The notes beneath the pieces were generated by a model that was not told the DNA's origin, searched no databases, and saw only the letters and a program-made list of their open reading frames with translations. This document shows, in pieces, positions 41,322-50,106 of a stretch of DNA of 64,000 nucleotides. Within the stretch, counting starts at the first letter, position 1; every line of letters starts with the position of its first letter. The position numbers and the translations under genes were made by a program. Location of the stretch: positions 1 to 64,000 of the forward strand of contig JAWKHJ010000018.1 of the NCBI GenBank assembly GCA_041394905.1, in the 5' to 3' direction. Origin of the DNA: RI-231 sp041394905. Lineage in GTDB: Bacteria; Acidobacteriota; Terriglobia; Bryobacterales; UBA6623.

Positions 41322-44300
41322 CTAGAAGATCAGCTTGAGGCCAAGCTGGATGACGCGCGCATCGCGCGCCGCCGTGATGGTACCGAACGAGCCACTGGCA
41401 TTGAAGCCGTCCGGGCCAGGCGAGAAGCTGTCGTTCACCAGCTTGTAGTTCGTCTGGTTGAGGAAGTTGAACGCCTCGGCGCGAAACTGCACGTTGAATC
41501 GCTCGCTGATCCGAGTGTCCTTGATCATCGAAAGGTCCCAATTGACTGCGCCGGGGTGCCGCACGTCCGGTAAAGCGCGTCCTACGTTGCCGAAGGTAAA
41601 GTCCGGCGGGTTGACGAACTGCGTCGTGTCGAACCAACGCTGCGGCGTGCGCTCGCCACGCGGCAATGCGGCGCTCACACCAGTCGAATTGGGACGGTCG
41701 GCCTGGAAGTTGCTCGCACCGCGAACGGTTACCGGCACGCCGTTTTGCATCACGCCGATCACGTTGAGCTGCCATCCGCCGACGATCTTGCGCATCACGG
41801 CGCTGCCCGGATCGAAACGCCGACCACGTCCGAACGGCAACTGGTAGATGCCGCTCAGCACAAGTCTGCGCGAAACGTCCGTCGGGTCGATCGAACGTGC
41901 CGGTTGGCGGTTATACAACCCGTTCTGGAAGCCGTTCTCATTCACCTGCTCCACCGAGCCGAAGTTAACCGGGTTCGCGAGCGAATCAGAAATCCGCTTG
42001 CCGCCGGTGAACGCCGCGTGCAACAGCAATCCGTTGGTCAGCCGCTTCTTCACCGTCAATTGCAGCTGGTGCGAAACGTAGTTGCCGAGTCTGGGGTTCC
42101 GGATGCTTACGGAGTTGTAGTACGGAAACGCCATCAGTGAACGCTCACGCGTGATGGTGGCCGCGCCAAGGCCGCCGGGCGCCATGCCGGCATACGGATT
42201 GGGCACGCGGTCGTTCAGCGACTGGCCGAGTGCTAGGCGTGTCGCCGGGTCAATCTGGTTTAGGTTGTAGCCCGACCCGATGAAGTGGTTGCCCTTGTTG
42301 CCCGCGTAGCTTGCTTCGAACATCCAATCCTTGATTTGGTGCTGGATGCCGAAGTTCCATTGCTGGGTCAGCGGCGTGGTCTTGTCCGACTCGGTCAGGT
42401 TCACTGACTGCCCCAAGCGCGCGGCCGGGCCGGCGGAAGCGCCCGGAGACTCGTCGGGAGCATAGGGCAGACCGTTCTCGAACTGGAAGGCGGCCAAGCC
42501 GGGCGTCCCCGTCACATATTGCGTGCGCGTGCTCGAGAACAGCGTGACATCGCCAAGGAAGTTGCGCCAGAAGATCGACGGATAAAACACACCGTAGCCG
42601 CCACGTAGTACCGTCTTACCTTTGCCGGTCACGTCGTAGGCAAAGCCAAAGCGTGGCGCGAAATCGTTGTGATCCTCGTTCAAGAAGGTCCGCGGCTGGC
42701 CGTCGACGCCCGCGAAGACCGTACAGCCGGTCAGGCCGTTGGGTAGCGTGCAGGTCGGGTCGAAGTTGATTTGGCCGTTGTTGCGCTCGTAGGGCTTCTG
42801 CTGGAAGTCGTAACGCGCGCCCAGGTTGAGGGTCAAGCGGCGCGAAACCCTCCAGTCGTCTTGCAGGAAGAAGCTCCAGGCGACGGCATGCCAGGAGTTG
42901 CCCAAAATGCGGTCGATGCTCGCCGAAGAGACCGAACCGAGCAGGAACTGCGCCATGTTGGAGCCGGTTCCGCTGGTCCTTTGCGGGTTGGTGGTCAGCC
43001 CGCTGAAGGCGTAGTTGCCGGACAGAGCCGCGCCCTGCTTGTTGCCGCCGTAGAGGTTGCGGTAGTTTGCCCCAATCTTGAGCGTGTGCGAGCTCTTCAC
43101 CAGCGTGACCATGTCCTGCACGTCCCAGTTGAGGGAGGTCCGCGTGCCGGCAGCGCCGCCGCCGATCGTGCCAAAGCCGAAGTTCACCTGCGGCATCTGA
43201 TCGTTGGGCACGCTCGCGGGCAGGCCGAGCTTGCTCGGCCAGTCCTGGCCGAAGTTGACGGCCGTAAAGGCAAACGCCTGGCGCATGATGCCCACACGCA
43301 GGTTGTTGATCACGGTCGGCGAAAACGTGTGTGTATCGGAAACGACGGCGTTGCGGTTCGTCTGATCGTCAAAGCGGTTGGAGCCCGCATTGGGATCGGT
43401 GAAGATCGCGTTCGACGAGGGCTGGTGGCGCGACTGCGTGTAGCGCACGAAGATCGAATTCTTGTCGGTGATGCGGTGGTCGACCTTCGTGTTCCATTGC
43501 GACCAATCGACGTTGCTCGCCGAGACGTCCTGGTAATTCTGGCTGAAAGTGTAGGCGTTGACCGGCGCACGGTTGGCGTTGGGCCACAGCGCAACGATGT
43601 TCGGTGCGACATTGTCAAAGCGGGTCTGCGGTACCTGATTGTTCGCGAAGACATCGCGGACAAGACCAGAGCCCGCCGGATTGGGCCGCGTCGTCGCCGG
43701 ATCATAAACCGGGATCGAGGCGCCCGAGGCCGTGCGTAACTCGCTGAAATCGCCCTGTCGGAACGGCGCGATCGGAACCGTCGAGATTCGCGGGTTGGAA
43801 CGGCGCAGACGATACTCTTCCCAGTTGAAGAAACCGAACGTACGATTCTTGATGATCGGGCCGCCGATCGAGGCGCCGAACTGGTTGTAGCGCAGCGGCA
43901 GCTTCGTCCCCGCGAAGGTATTGCGCGCATCGAACTTGTCGTTGCGCAGAAATTCGTAGGCCGTGCCGTGGATCTGATTGGTGCCGGAACGGGTAACCAA
44001 GTTGACCGCACCGCCGGCCGTGAAACCAAACTCCGCCGACATCGTGCCCGATTGCACTTTGAACTCTTCCACCGCATCGACAGCCGGCGGAACGCCAATC
44101 TCGCCAACGTAGCTCAGCGTGTTGTTGTTGCCGTCGAGCATCTGGGCGTTCATCGAGTTGGGGCTGCCGTTGATCGAAATCGACGAAAGCGCGATGCCAC
44201 GATCCCCGAAGCCGGAGTTCGTGGGGCCGGCGTTCGAAACCACGCCGGCGTTCAGCATGGTCAAGGCGAGCGCGTTGCGCCCGTTTAGAGGCAAGTCCGC

Positions 44301-44723
44301 CACGCTTTTGCGCTCGATCACTTCGCCCAGAGTCGCGTCCGATGCGCTCACCAGCGGAGCCTCGCCCGTGACCTCGACCACCTCGGCCACCGCGCCAACC
44401 TCGAGCGTCAAGTTGATCTGCGCGATCTGATTCACTTGCAAAGTCACGCCGCTGTGGACGGCGCGCTTGAAACCAGCCGACTCAGCGGTAATCTCGTACT
44501 CTCCAACGGCGAGACCGGGCGCAACGTATCCGCCGCGCTCGTTTGTCACCGTCGAAAAGACCGCATTGGTCGACGTGTTCACGACATTCACCTGTGCTCC
44601 GGGAATGACTGCGCCCTGCTGGTCGCTCACCGTTCCCGAAATCGTGCCCATGCTCTGCTGGCCAAAGGCGGTCAGCGCACACAAGGCGCTCAGCGCAACA
44701 ATGCGCATACCTCGAACCTTCAT
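41322..44723 (-). CDS. Oar-like TonB-dependent receptor, first of a tandem pair
   Basis: 1133 residues: signal peptide (IVALSALCALTAFGQQ), carboxypeptidase-regulatory-like domain (about 25-110, TISGTVSDQQGAVIPGAQV), plug (about 125-245, LNGRNALALTMLNAGV) and a very long beta-barrel ending QLGLKLIF. It is closely similar to the neighbouring receptor over its whole length, so the two arose by duplication. Such receptors import oligosaccharides or similar ligands. It has its own promoter and palindrome upstream, with GGAGG 10 nt before ATG, and leads the operon that includes the enolase, MFS and GntR genes. Confidence 0.92.
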   Translation of the reverse strand: MKVRGMRIVALSALCALTAFGQQSMGTISGTVSDQQGAVIPGAQVNVVNTSTNAVFSTVTNERGGYVAPGLAVGEYEITAESAGFKRAVHSGVTLQVNQIAQINLTLEVGAVAEVVEVTGEAPLVSASDATLGEVIERKSVADLPLNGRNALALTMLNAGVVSNAGPTNSGFGDRGIALSSISINGSPNSMNAQMLDGNNNTLSYVGEIGVPPAVDAVEEFKVQSGTMSAEFGFTAGGAVNLVTRSGTNQIHGTAYEFLRNDKFDARNTFAGTKLPLRYNQFGASIGGPIIKNRTFGFFNWEEYRLRRSNPRISTVPIAPFRQGDFSELRTASGASIPVYDPATTRPNPAGSGLVRDVFANNQVPQTRFDNVAPNIVALWPNANRAPVNAYTFSQNYQDVSASNVDWSQWNTKVDHRITDKNSIFVRYTQSRHQPSSNAIFTDPNAGSNRFDDQTNRNAVVSDTHTFSPTVINNLRVGIMRQAFAFTAVNFGQDWPSKLGLPASVPNDQMPQVNFGFGTIGGGAAGTRTSLNWDVQDMVTLVKSSHTLKIGANYRNLYGGNKQGAALSGNYAFSGLTTNPQRTSGTGSNMAQFLLGSVSSASIDRILGNSWHAVAWSFFLQDDWRVSRRLTLNLGARYDFQQKPYERNNGQINFDPTCTLPNGLTGCTVFAGVDGQPRTFLNEDHNDFAPRFGFAYDVTGKGKTVLRGGYGVFYPSIFWRNFLGDVTLFSSTRTQYVTGTPGLAAFQFENGLPYAPDESPGASAGPAARLGQSVNLTESDKTTPLTQQWNFGIQHQIKDWMFEASYAGNKGNHFIGSGYNLNQIDPATRLALGQSLNDRVPNPYAGMAPGGLGAATITRERSLMAFPYYNSVSIRNPRLGNYVSHQLQLTVKKRLTNGLLLHAAFTGGKRISDSLANPVNFGSVEQVNENGFQNGLYNRQPARSIDPTDVSRRLVLSGIYQLPFGRGRRFDPGSAVMRKIVGGWQLNVIGVMQNGVPVTVRGASNFQADRPNSTGVSAALPRGERTPQRWFDTTQFVNPPDFTFGNVGRALPDVRHPGAVNWDLSMIKDTRISERFNVQFRAEAFNFLNQTNYKLVNDSFSPGPDGFNASGSFGTITAARDARVIQLGLKLIF

Positions 44724-44757
44724 CGAAACCGAACCTCCTGTTCCCCATTCGGAAAGC

Positions 44758-44775
44758 GATCTGTTATATCAGATC
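44758..44775. promoter_or_regulatory. 18-bp palindromic operator before the first tandem receptor
   Basis: GATCTGTTATATCAGATC has perfect 6-bp arms (GATCTG/CAGATC). The same site in opposite orientation lies before the second receptor. It lies 35 bp upstream of the start codon and 6 nt downstream of the proposed -10, i.e. over the transcription start. Confidence 0.75.
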
Positions 44776-44781
44776 GTCGTT

Positions 44782-44810
44782 AGGCTAGCCGATAGAGCCT
44801 AGCCTGTCAA
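44782..44810 (-). promoter_or_regulatory. promoter of the first tandem receptor
   Basis: On the minus strand a perfect TTGACA -35 (44805-44810) and a weak TAGCCT -10 (44782-44787) are 17 nt apart. The inverted repeat TAGGCT-N9-AGCCTA (44781-44801) overlaps it. The layout is the same as at the second receptor. Confidence 0.6.
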
Positions 44811-44889
44811 CTGGAGGACGGTTAGCCCTGTAAAGCTATCGCCGGGCCGCCGCCAGGGCTAGTCGGCGGCCCGGGGTCAATTCGCGGGC

Positions 44890-47800
44890 CTAGAAGATTA
44901 GCTTCAGGCCCAGTTGCATCACACGCGCATCGCGCGCGGAGTTGATCACGCCGAACGTCGCGCTTTGGTTCTTGCCGTCCGGCCCCGCCACGAAGGTATC
45001 GTTCACCAAACCGTAGTTGACGTGGTTGAGGAAGTTGAAAGCCTCTGCCCGGAACTGGATGTTGAAACGCTCGCCGATGTGCGTATCCTTGATCAGCGAG
45101 AGATCCCAGTTCACCGTACCCGGGTGACGCACGTCCGGTAACGAGCGCCCGATGTTGCCAAACGTGAACAGCGCCGGGTTCACGAACTGGTCGGTATCGA
45201 ACCAACGTTGCGCCGTGCGCTGGTCGCCCGGCAGTTTGGCGCTCACGCCTGTCGAATCGGGGCGGTCGGCGCCCTGGTTGTTGGCGCCGCGGACGGTGAT
45301 CGGAAGGCCGGTCTGCATCACGCCGATCGTGTTGATCTGCCAGCCGCCGACGATCTTGTTCAGCACGGCGTTCGACGGATCGAAGCGTCGCCCACGGCCG
45401 AACGGCAACTCGTAGATACCGCTGATCACCAACCGGCGGGATACATCGGTCGGATCGACGCCCTTCTGCGACTTGCGGTCGTAGAGGCCGTTCTGGAAGC
45501 TGTTCTCGTTCGTCTGCTCCACCGCGCCGAAATCCACCGGATTGGCGAGCGAGTCCGAGATCTTCTTGCCGCCGGTGAACGCGACATGCATCAGCAGGCC
45601 TTGCGCCAGCCGCCGCTTCACGTTGATCTGCACCTGGTGCGAGTTGTAGTTACCCATCAACGGATTGCTGATGTTGACCGAGTTGTAATACGGGAACGCC
45701 ATCAGGGAGCGCTCCCGGGAGATCGTGGCCGCACCGAGGCCGCCCGGAACCATGCCGGCATAAGGGTTGGCGACGGCGTCATTGAGCGACTGGCCCAGTT
45801 GCAACCGCACGGCCGGATCGATCTGGTTGAGGTTATAGCCACCCGCGATGAAGTGGTTGCCCTTGTTGCCGGCGTAGGTCACGTCGAACATCCACTCTCC
45901 GATCTGGTGTTGGATGGAGAAGTTCCACTGCTGAGTGAGCGGCGTGATGCCCTTAGCCTCGCGCAGGTTCACAGCTTGGCCCAGCCGCGCTTCCGGTCCG
46001 GCCGACCGCCCCGGCGACTCGACCGGCGCATAGGGGAAGCCGTTCTCGAAGAAGAACGATTCCCGGTTGGGCCCGACAGCAACGTAGCTCGTCCGCGTGG
46101 TCGAGAACAGCGTGGTGTCGCCGAAGAAGTTGCGCCAGAAGATCGATGGATAGAAGACGCCGTAGCCGCCGCGAATGACGGTCTTGCCTTGGCCGGTCAG
46201 GTCATAAGCGAAGCCGAAACGCGGCGCGAAGTCGTTGTGATCTTCGGATACGAACGAGCGCGGCTGGCCCTCGTAGTTGGCATAGACGGTGCATCCCTTC
46301 AAGCCGTTCGGCAACGTGCAGGTCGGATCGAAGTTGATGTGGCCGTCGTAGCGCTCCACCGGGCGGCGCTGGAAGTCGTAGCGCAGACCGAGGTTCAACG
46401 TCAGCCGGCGGCTGACCTTCCAGTCGTCGTTCACGAAGCCGCTCGCTGCGTAGCCCTGCCAGGAATTGCCCAGGATGCGGTCGATGTTCGACGAGTTCAC
46501 CGCACCGAGCAGGAACTGTGCCATGTTGGAGCCGGTACCACCCGGGCTTTGCGGATTCGTCGTCAAGCCGCTGAAGCTGAAGGCGCCCGACAGCGCCGCA
46601 CCTTGCAGGTTGCCGCCGTAAAGGTCACGGTAGTTCGCGCCCAGCTTGAGCGTGTGCGAGCCGTGCACCCAGGTCAGCATGTTCTGGATATCCCAGTTGA
46701 GTGAACCGCGCTTACCCGCGGCGCCGCCGCCGATCGATCCGAACCCAAAGTCGATTTGCGGCATCTGGTCGTCGGGGACGATTGCCGGCAAGCCGAGCTT
46801 GCTCGGCCAGTTCTGCCCGAAGTTGACCGCGGTGAAATTGAACAACTGCTGCACCACGCCCACGCGGAAGTTATTGATCACGGTCGGCGAGAACGTGTGC
46901 GTATCCGAAAGCACGATGTTCTTGTTCGTCTGGTTGTCCACGCGGTTCGAGCCGACGGTGGGATCGGTAAAGATCGAGTTTGCCGACGGCGAATGCTCGG
47001 CCTGGGTATAGCGGAAGAAGATCGAGTTCTTGTCGTTGAAGACGTGGTCGAGCTTGCCGTTCCACTGCGACCAGTCGACGTCGCTGGTGGCGGCGTTTTG
47101 GAAGTTTTGCGCGAATGTGTTCGCGTTGCTCGGCGCGCGGTTCGCTTCGGGCCAGAAGGCGAGAATCTTCGGCGTGATCGCGTCAAAACGCGCCTGCGGA
47201 ACCAGGTTGTTCGCGAAGGCGTCGCGAATCTGGCCACCGCCGTTGGGGTTGGCTCGCGTTGTCGCCGGATCGTAGACCGGGATGAAAGCGCCGGCCGAGG
47301 TCTTCAACTGCGAGAAGTCGCCCTTGCGGAATGCATCGATCGGAACCGAGGCGATGCGCGGCGTCTGGCGGCGCAGGCGATACTCTTCCCAGTTGAAGAA
47401 AAAGAATGTCTTGTTCTTGATGATCGGACCGCCGACGGAGGCGCCGAATTGGTTGTAGCGCAGCGGCAGCTTGTTGGCCGTGAAGGTGTTGCGGGCGTCG
47501 AACGCGTTGTTGCGCAGAAACTCGTACACGGTGCCGTGGAACGTGTTTGTTCCCGAGCGCGTGACGAGGTTGACCGTGCCCCCGGCGGTGAAACCGAACT
47601 CGGCTGACATCGTTCCCGATTGCACCTTGAACTCTTCAACCGCATCGACGGCCGGAGGCACGCCGACTTCGCCCACGTAGCTCAGCGTGTTGTTGTTGCC
47701 GTCGAGCATGCTGGCGTTCATCGAGTTCGGGCTGCCGTTGATCGAAATCGCCGAGAGCTGGATGCCGCGGTCGCCAAAGCCTGAATTCGTGGGGCCGGCG

Positions 47801-48288
47801 TTGGAGATGACGCCCGTATTGAGCAACGTCAGCGCGAGCGCGGAACGGCCGTTGATCGGCAGGTCCGCGACGCGTTTGCGCTCGATGACCTCGCCGAGCG
47901 TTGCGCCGGAGACGTCGACCAGCGCCGCGTCCGCGCGGACTTCGACGACCTCGGCGACGGCGCCGACTTCGAGCGTGAGATTGACCAGAGCGTTTTGGTT
48001 GACTTGGAGGGTTACGCCGGTTCGAAGAGCCTTCTTGAAGCCCTCGGATTCGGCGGAGATTTCGTAGTCACCCACCGGCAAGCCTGGAGCGGTATAAAAT
48101 CCGCTTTCATTGGCTGCCGCAGTGGAGACTGCGTTTGTCGCAACATTGCGAACTTGGATTTGTGCGCCGGGAACGACCGCCCCTTGCGGATCGGTGACCG
48201 TACCGGAGATCGTACCGGAGCTTTGTTGACCAAAAGCGAGACATGCGCTGACAAGCGCGAGCGCCACGAGGCGCCACCCCTGAAACAT
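44890..48288 (-). CDS. Oar-like TonB-dependent receptor, second of a tandem pair
   Basis: 1132 residues from ATG 48288 (GGAGG 9 nt upstream), with signal peptide LVALALVSACLAFGQQ. The regulatory domain (TISGTVTDPQGAVVPGAQI), plug and barrel match the neighbouring receptor almost segment by segment (PNSMNASMLDGNNNTLSYVG, VDAVEEFKVQSGTMSAEFGF), ending QLGLKLIF. A 166-bp gap separates its stop from the start of the next receptor. Duplicate receptors with the same operator may import different members of one ligand class. Confidence 0.92.
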   Translation of the reverse strand: MFQGWRLVALALVSACLAFGQQSSGTISGTVTDPQGAVVPGAQIQVRNVATNAVSTAAANESGFYTAPGLPVGDYEISAESEGFKKALRTGVTLQVNQNALVNLTLEVGAVAEVVEVRADAALVDVSGATLGEVIERKRVADLPINGRSALALTLLNTGVISNAGPTNSGFGDRGIQLSAISINGSPNSMNASMLDGNNNTLSYVGEVGVPPAVDAVEEFKVQSGTMSAEFGFTAGGTVNLVTRSGTNTFHGTVYEFLRNNAFDARNTFTANKLPLRYNQFGASVGGPIIKNKTFFFFNWEEYRLRRQTPRIASVPIDAFRKGDFSQLKTSAGAFIPVYDPATTRANPNGGGQIRDAFANNLVPQARFDAITPKILAFWPEANRAPSNANTFAQNFQNAATSDVDWSQWNGKLDHVFNDKNSIFFRYTQAEHSPSANSIFTDPTVGSNRVDNQTNKNIVLSDTHTFSPTVINNFRVGVVQQLFNFTAVNFGQNWPSKLGLPAIVPDDQMPQIDFGFGSIGGGAAGKRGSLNWDIQNMLTWVHGSHTLKLGANYRDLYGGNLQGAALSGAFSFSGLTTNPQSPGGTGSNMAQFLLGAVNSSNIDRILGNSWQGYAASGFVNDDWKVSRRLTLNLGLRYDFQRRPVERYDGHINFDPTCTLPNGLKGCTVYANYEGQPRSFVSEDHNDFAPRFGFAYDLTGQGKTVIRGGYGVFYPSIFWRNFFGDTTLFSTTRTSYVAVGPNRESFFFENGFPYAPVESPGRSAGPEARLGQAVNLREAKGITPLTQQWNFSIQHQIGEWMFDVTYAGNKGNHFIAGGYNLNQIDPAVRLQLGQSLNDAVANPYAGMVPGGLGAATISRERSLMAFPYYNSVNISNPLMGNYNSHQVQINVKRRLAQGLLMHVAFTGGKKISDSLANPVDFGAVEQTNENSFQNGLYDRKSQKGVDPTDVSRRLVISGIYELPFGRGRRFDPSNAVLNKIVGGWQINTIGVMQTGLPITVRGANNQGADRPDSTGVSAKLPGDQRTAQRWFDTDQFVNPALFTFGNIGRSLPDVRHPGTVNWDLSLIKDTHIGERFNIQFRAEAFNFLNHVNYGLVNDTFVAGPDGKNQSATFGVINSARDARVMQLGLKLIF

Positions 48289-48316
48289 TGGACCATTCCT
48301 CCTCGAGGAGCTAGGC

Positions 48317-48334
48317 GATCTGATATAACAGATC
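48317..48334. promoter_or_regulatory. 18-bp palindromic operator before the second tandem receptor
   Basis: GATCTGATATAACAGATC is the exact reverse complement of the site at 44758-44775. It lies 29 bp upstream of the start codon and 6 nt downstream of the proposed -10, within the region divergent from the FG-GAP gene. Confidence 0.75.
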
Positions 48335-48340
48335 AAGGCG

Positions 48341-48369
48341 AGCGTATCGCTTTGCAGGCAGGCGAACAA
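48341..48369 (-). promoter_or_regulatory. promoter of the second tandem receptor
   Basis: On the minus strand, TTGTTC (48364-48369) and TACGCT (48341-48346) are 17 nt apart and 6 nt from the palindrome. The match to consensus is moderate, but the spacing equals that of the first receptor. Confidence 0.5.
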
Positions 48370-48408
48370 TCCCCCTCGAAGGGCCTAAAACGAAACTCGT
48401 TTCGCGGG

Positions 48409-49971
48409 ATGGGGATGGCGTTGGCCGTCGTGATTTGCCTGGCCCCAGGCATCGTCCAGGCGCAACGCTTCGAGGACGTTACCGCCTCTTCGGGCGCCAA
48501 GTTCAAGCACGACGCAGGCAAGACCGCTGAAAAGCGGCTGATCGAGACGATGGGTTCGGGTCTGGCCGCAGCGGACTTCAACGGCGATGGCTTGGTGGAC
48601 CTGTTCTTTGTCGGCGGCGCCGACGGCGCTCATCGACTGTATTTGAATCGCGCCGCCTTGAGCTTCGAAGACGCCACCGCAGACTCCGGAATCGCGGGCG
48701 GAGCTTACGGCATGGGCGCGGCGGCGGCGGATGTCGATGATGACGGCGACGTGGATCTCATCGTCACTGCCTTCGACGAGCTGACCTTGTACCGCAATTC
48801 GGGAGAGGCTAGCTTCCAGGCGTCGACCCTGCCTGCTCGAGGTTGGCTCTCCGGCCCCGCCTTTGTCGACTTCGACGGAGATGGCCGGCTCGACCTGTTC
48901 GTGTCGCGCTACCTCGATTGGGACTACGAGCACAGCCGCTGGTGCGGCGAGAACGAACCCGGACGCCGCTCCTACTGCCACCCGCGCGAGTACGGCCCGG
49001 TCACTCATCTGCTGCTGCGCAACCTCGGCGACGGCCGCTTCGAAGACATCTCCGTTCAAGTCGGCCTCGATAAACACCCCGGCAAAGGCCTCGGCGTTGC
49101 GGTCAACGACTTCGACGGCGACGGACGACCAGACGTTTTCGCGGCGAATGATTCCTATCCGCAACAGCTATTCCGCAACGTAGACGGCGAGCGGTTCGAA
49201 GATGTCGGCGTGTCCGCGGGCGTCGCCTATGACGTCGACGGCCGCGACTTCGCGGGGATGGGGGCGCTCTTCGACGACTACGACGAAGACGGCTGCCCAG
49301 ACATCTTCGTCGACGCGCTGGGTCGCCAAGGCTACTGGCTCTATCGCAACCTTGGCGGCGGCGAGTTCGAACCTGTCAGCCGCCAAGCAGGTCTCGTCGG
49401 CCCGACGGAGATGCGCTCTGGCTGGGGTGCGGCGTTTGCCGATTTCGACAACGACGGCTGGCGCGATCTCGTCGTCGCCCAAGGTCACGTGATGGATGAC
49501 ATCGAACGCACGGACCCCGCTCTGGCCTATCGCGAGCCGCTGTTACTGCTACGCAACTTGTTCGGGCGCTTCTATGACCGCTCGCGTCAAGCCGGCGAGG
49601 CCTTCGTCGAACCTCGGGCCGCACGCGGCGCCGTCGCCGTCGATCTCGACCAAGACGGGCGCCTGGATTTGGTCGTGACGACTAACGACGGCCCTGCGGT
49701 CATCCTGCGCAATGTCACCGACACCGCCGGCAATTGGCTCGCCGTCGACGCGCCGCTCGGTTCGACTGTTCGGCTGAAGCTCGCGTCCGGCCGCGAGCTC
49801 GTCCGCCACGTCGGTTCCGGCGGCGGCTATCTCTCCTCGGGAGGCCCGCTGGTCCACTTCGGGTTGGGCGCTGACACCCCGGCTGGACTGTCGATCACGC
49901 TGCCCGACGGGCAAATGTGGATCGCGCCCACGCCCTCAGCGAACGAGATCGTCATCTGCCCAAGGCCCTGA
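48409..49971 (+). CDS. secreted FG-GAP/VCBS repeat protein with ASPIC/UnbV C-terminus (CRTAC1-like)
   Basis: 520 residues from ATG 48409 with signal peptide MALAVVICLAPGIVQAQ. At least six FG-GAP/VCBS repeats carry calcium-type loops: DFNGDGLVDL, DVDDDGDVDL, DFDGDGRLDL, DFDGDGRPDV, DYDEDGCPDI and DLDQDGRLDL. The C-terminus (VRLKLASGRELVRHVGSGGGYLSSGGPLVHFGLG) is an ASPIC/UnbV domain. The protein is probably an extracellular beta-propeller binding carbohydrate or protein. It is divergent from the tandem receptors, so their operator may also affect it. Confidence 0.87.
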   Translation: MGMALAVVICLAPGIVQAQRFEDVTASSGAKFKHDAGKTAEKRLIETMGSGLAAADFNGDGLVDLFFVGGADGAHRLYLNRAALSFEDATADSGIAGGAYGMGAAAADVDDDGDVDLIVTAFDELTLYRNSGEASFQASTLPARGWLSGPAFVDFDGDGRLDLFVSRYLDWDYEHSRWCGENEPGRRSYCHPREYGPVTHLLLRNLGDGRFEDISVQVGLDKHPGKGLGVAVNDFDGDGRPDVFAANDSYPQQLFRNVDGERFEDVGVSAGVAYDVDGRDFAGMGALFDDYDEDGCPDIFVDALGRQGYWLYRNLGGGEFEPVSRQAGLVGPTEMRSGWGAAFADFDNDGWRDLVVAQGHVMDDIERTDPALAYREPLLLLRNLFGRFYDRSRQAGEAFVEPRAARGAVAVDLDQDGRLDLVVTTNDGPAVILRNVTDTAGNWLAVDAPLGSTVRLKLASGRELVRHVGSGGGYLSSGGPLVHFGLGADTPAGLSITLPDGQMWIAPTPSANEIVICPRP

Positions 49972-49998
49972 CGTGAGTTGGGGTTACAAGTCCCGCAA

Positions 49999-50052
49999 CC
50001 GAGCCGCAGCGGCAACGCTGCGGTATCAGAGGCTGGCGCTCCCGCGACTCGG
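49999..50052 (+). other. hairpin-rich intergenic segment (GNRA tetraloop)
   Basis: CCGCAGCG (50004-50011) and CGCTGCGG (50016-50023) form a perfect 8-bp stem capped by GCAA. Directly outside it, CCGAG (49999-50003) can pair with CTCGG (50048-50052). It may be a terminator for the FG-GAP gene, although there is no T-run. Confidence 0.35.
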
Positions 50053-50106
50053 CTTCGGATTCTCCTGCCACAACTCTAAATCACCGCTTTGGGATAATGG
50101 CGCTTC

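Noticed and set aside
41322..48288. Tandem receptors as an assembly duplication
   Set aside because: The copies are similar in protein sequence but differ throughout at the nucleotide level, and their operators are in opposite orientation, so they are real paralogues.
49981..50060. tRNA-like folding after the FG-GAP gene
   Set aside because: No acceptor, D or T-arm consensus (no GGTTCGAATCC-type T loop); only simple hairpins.
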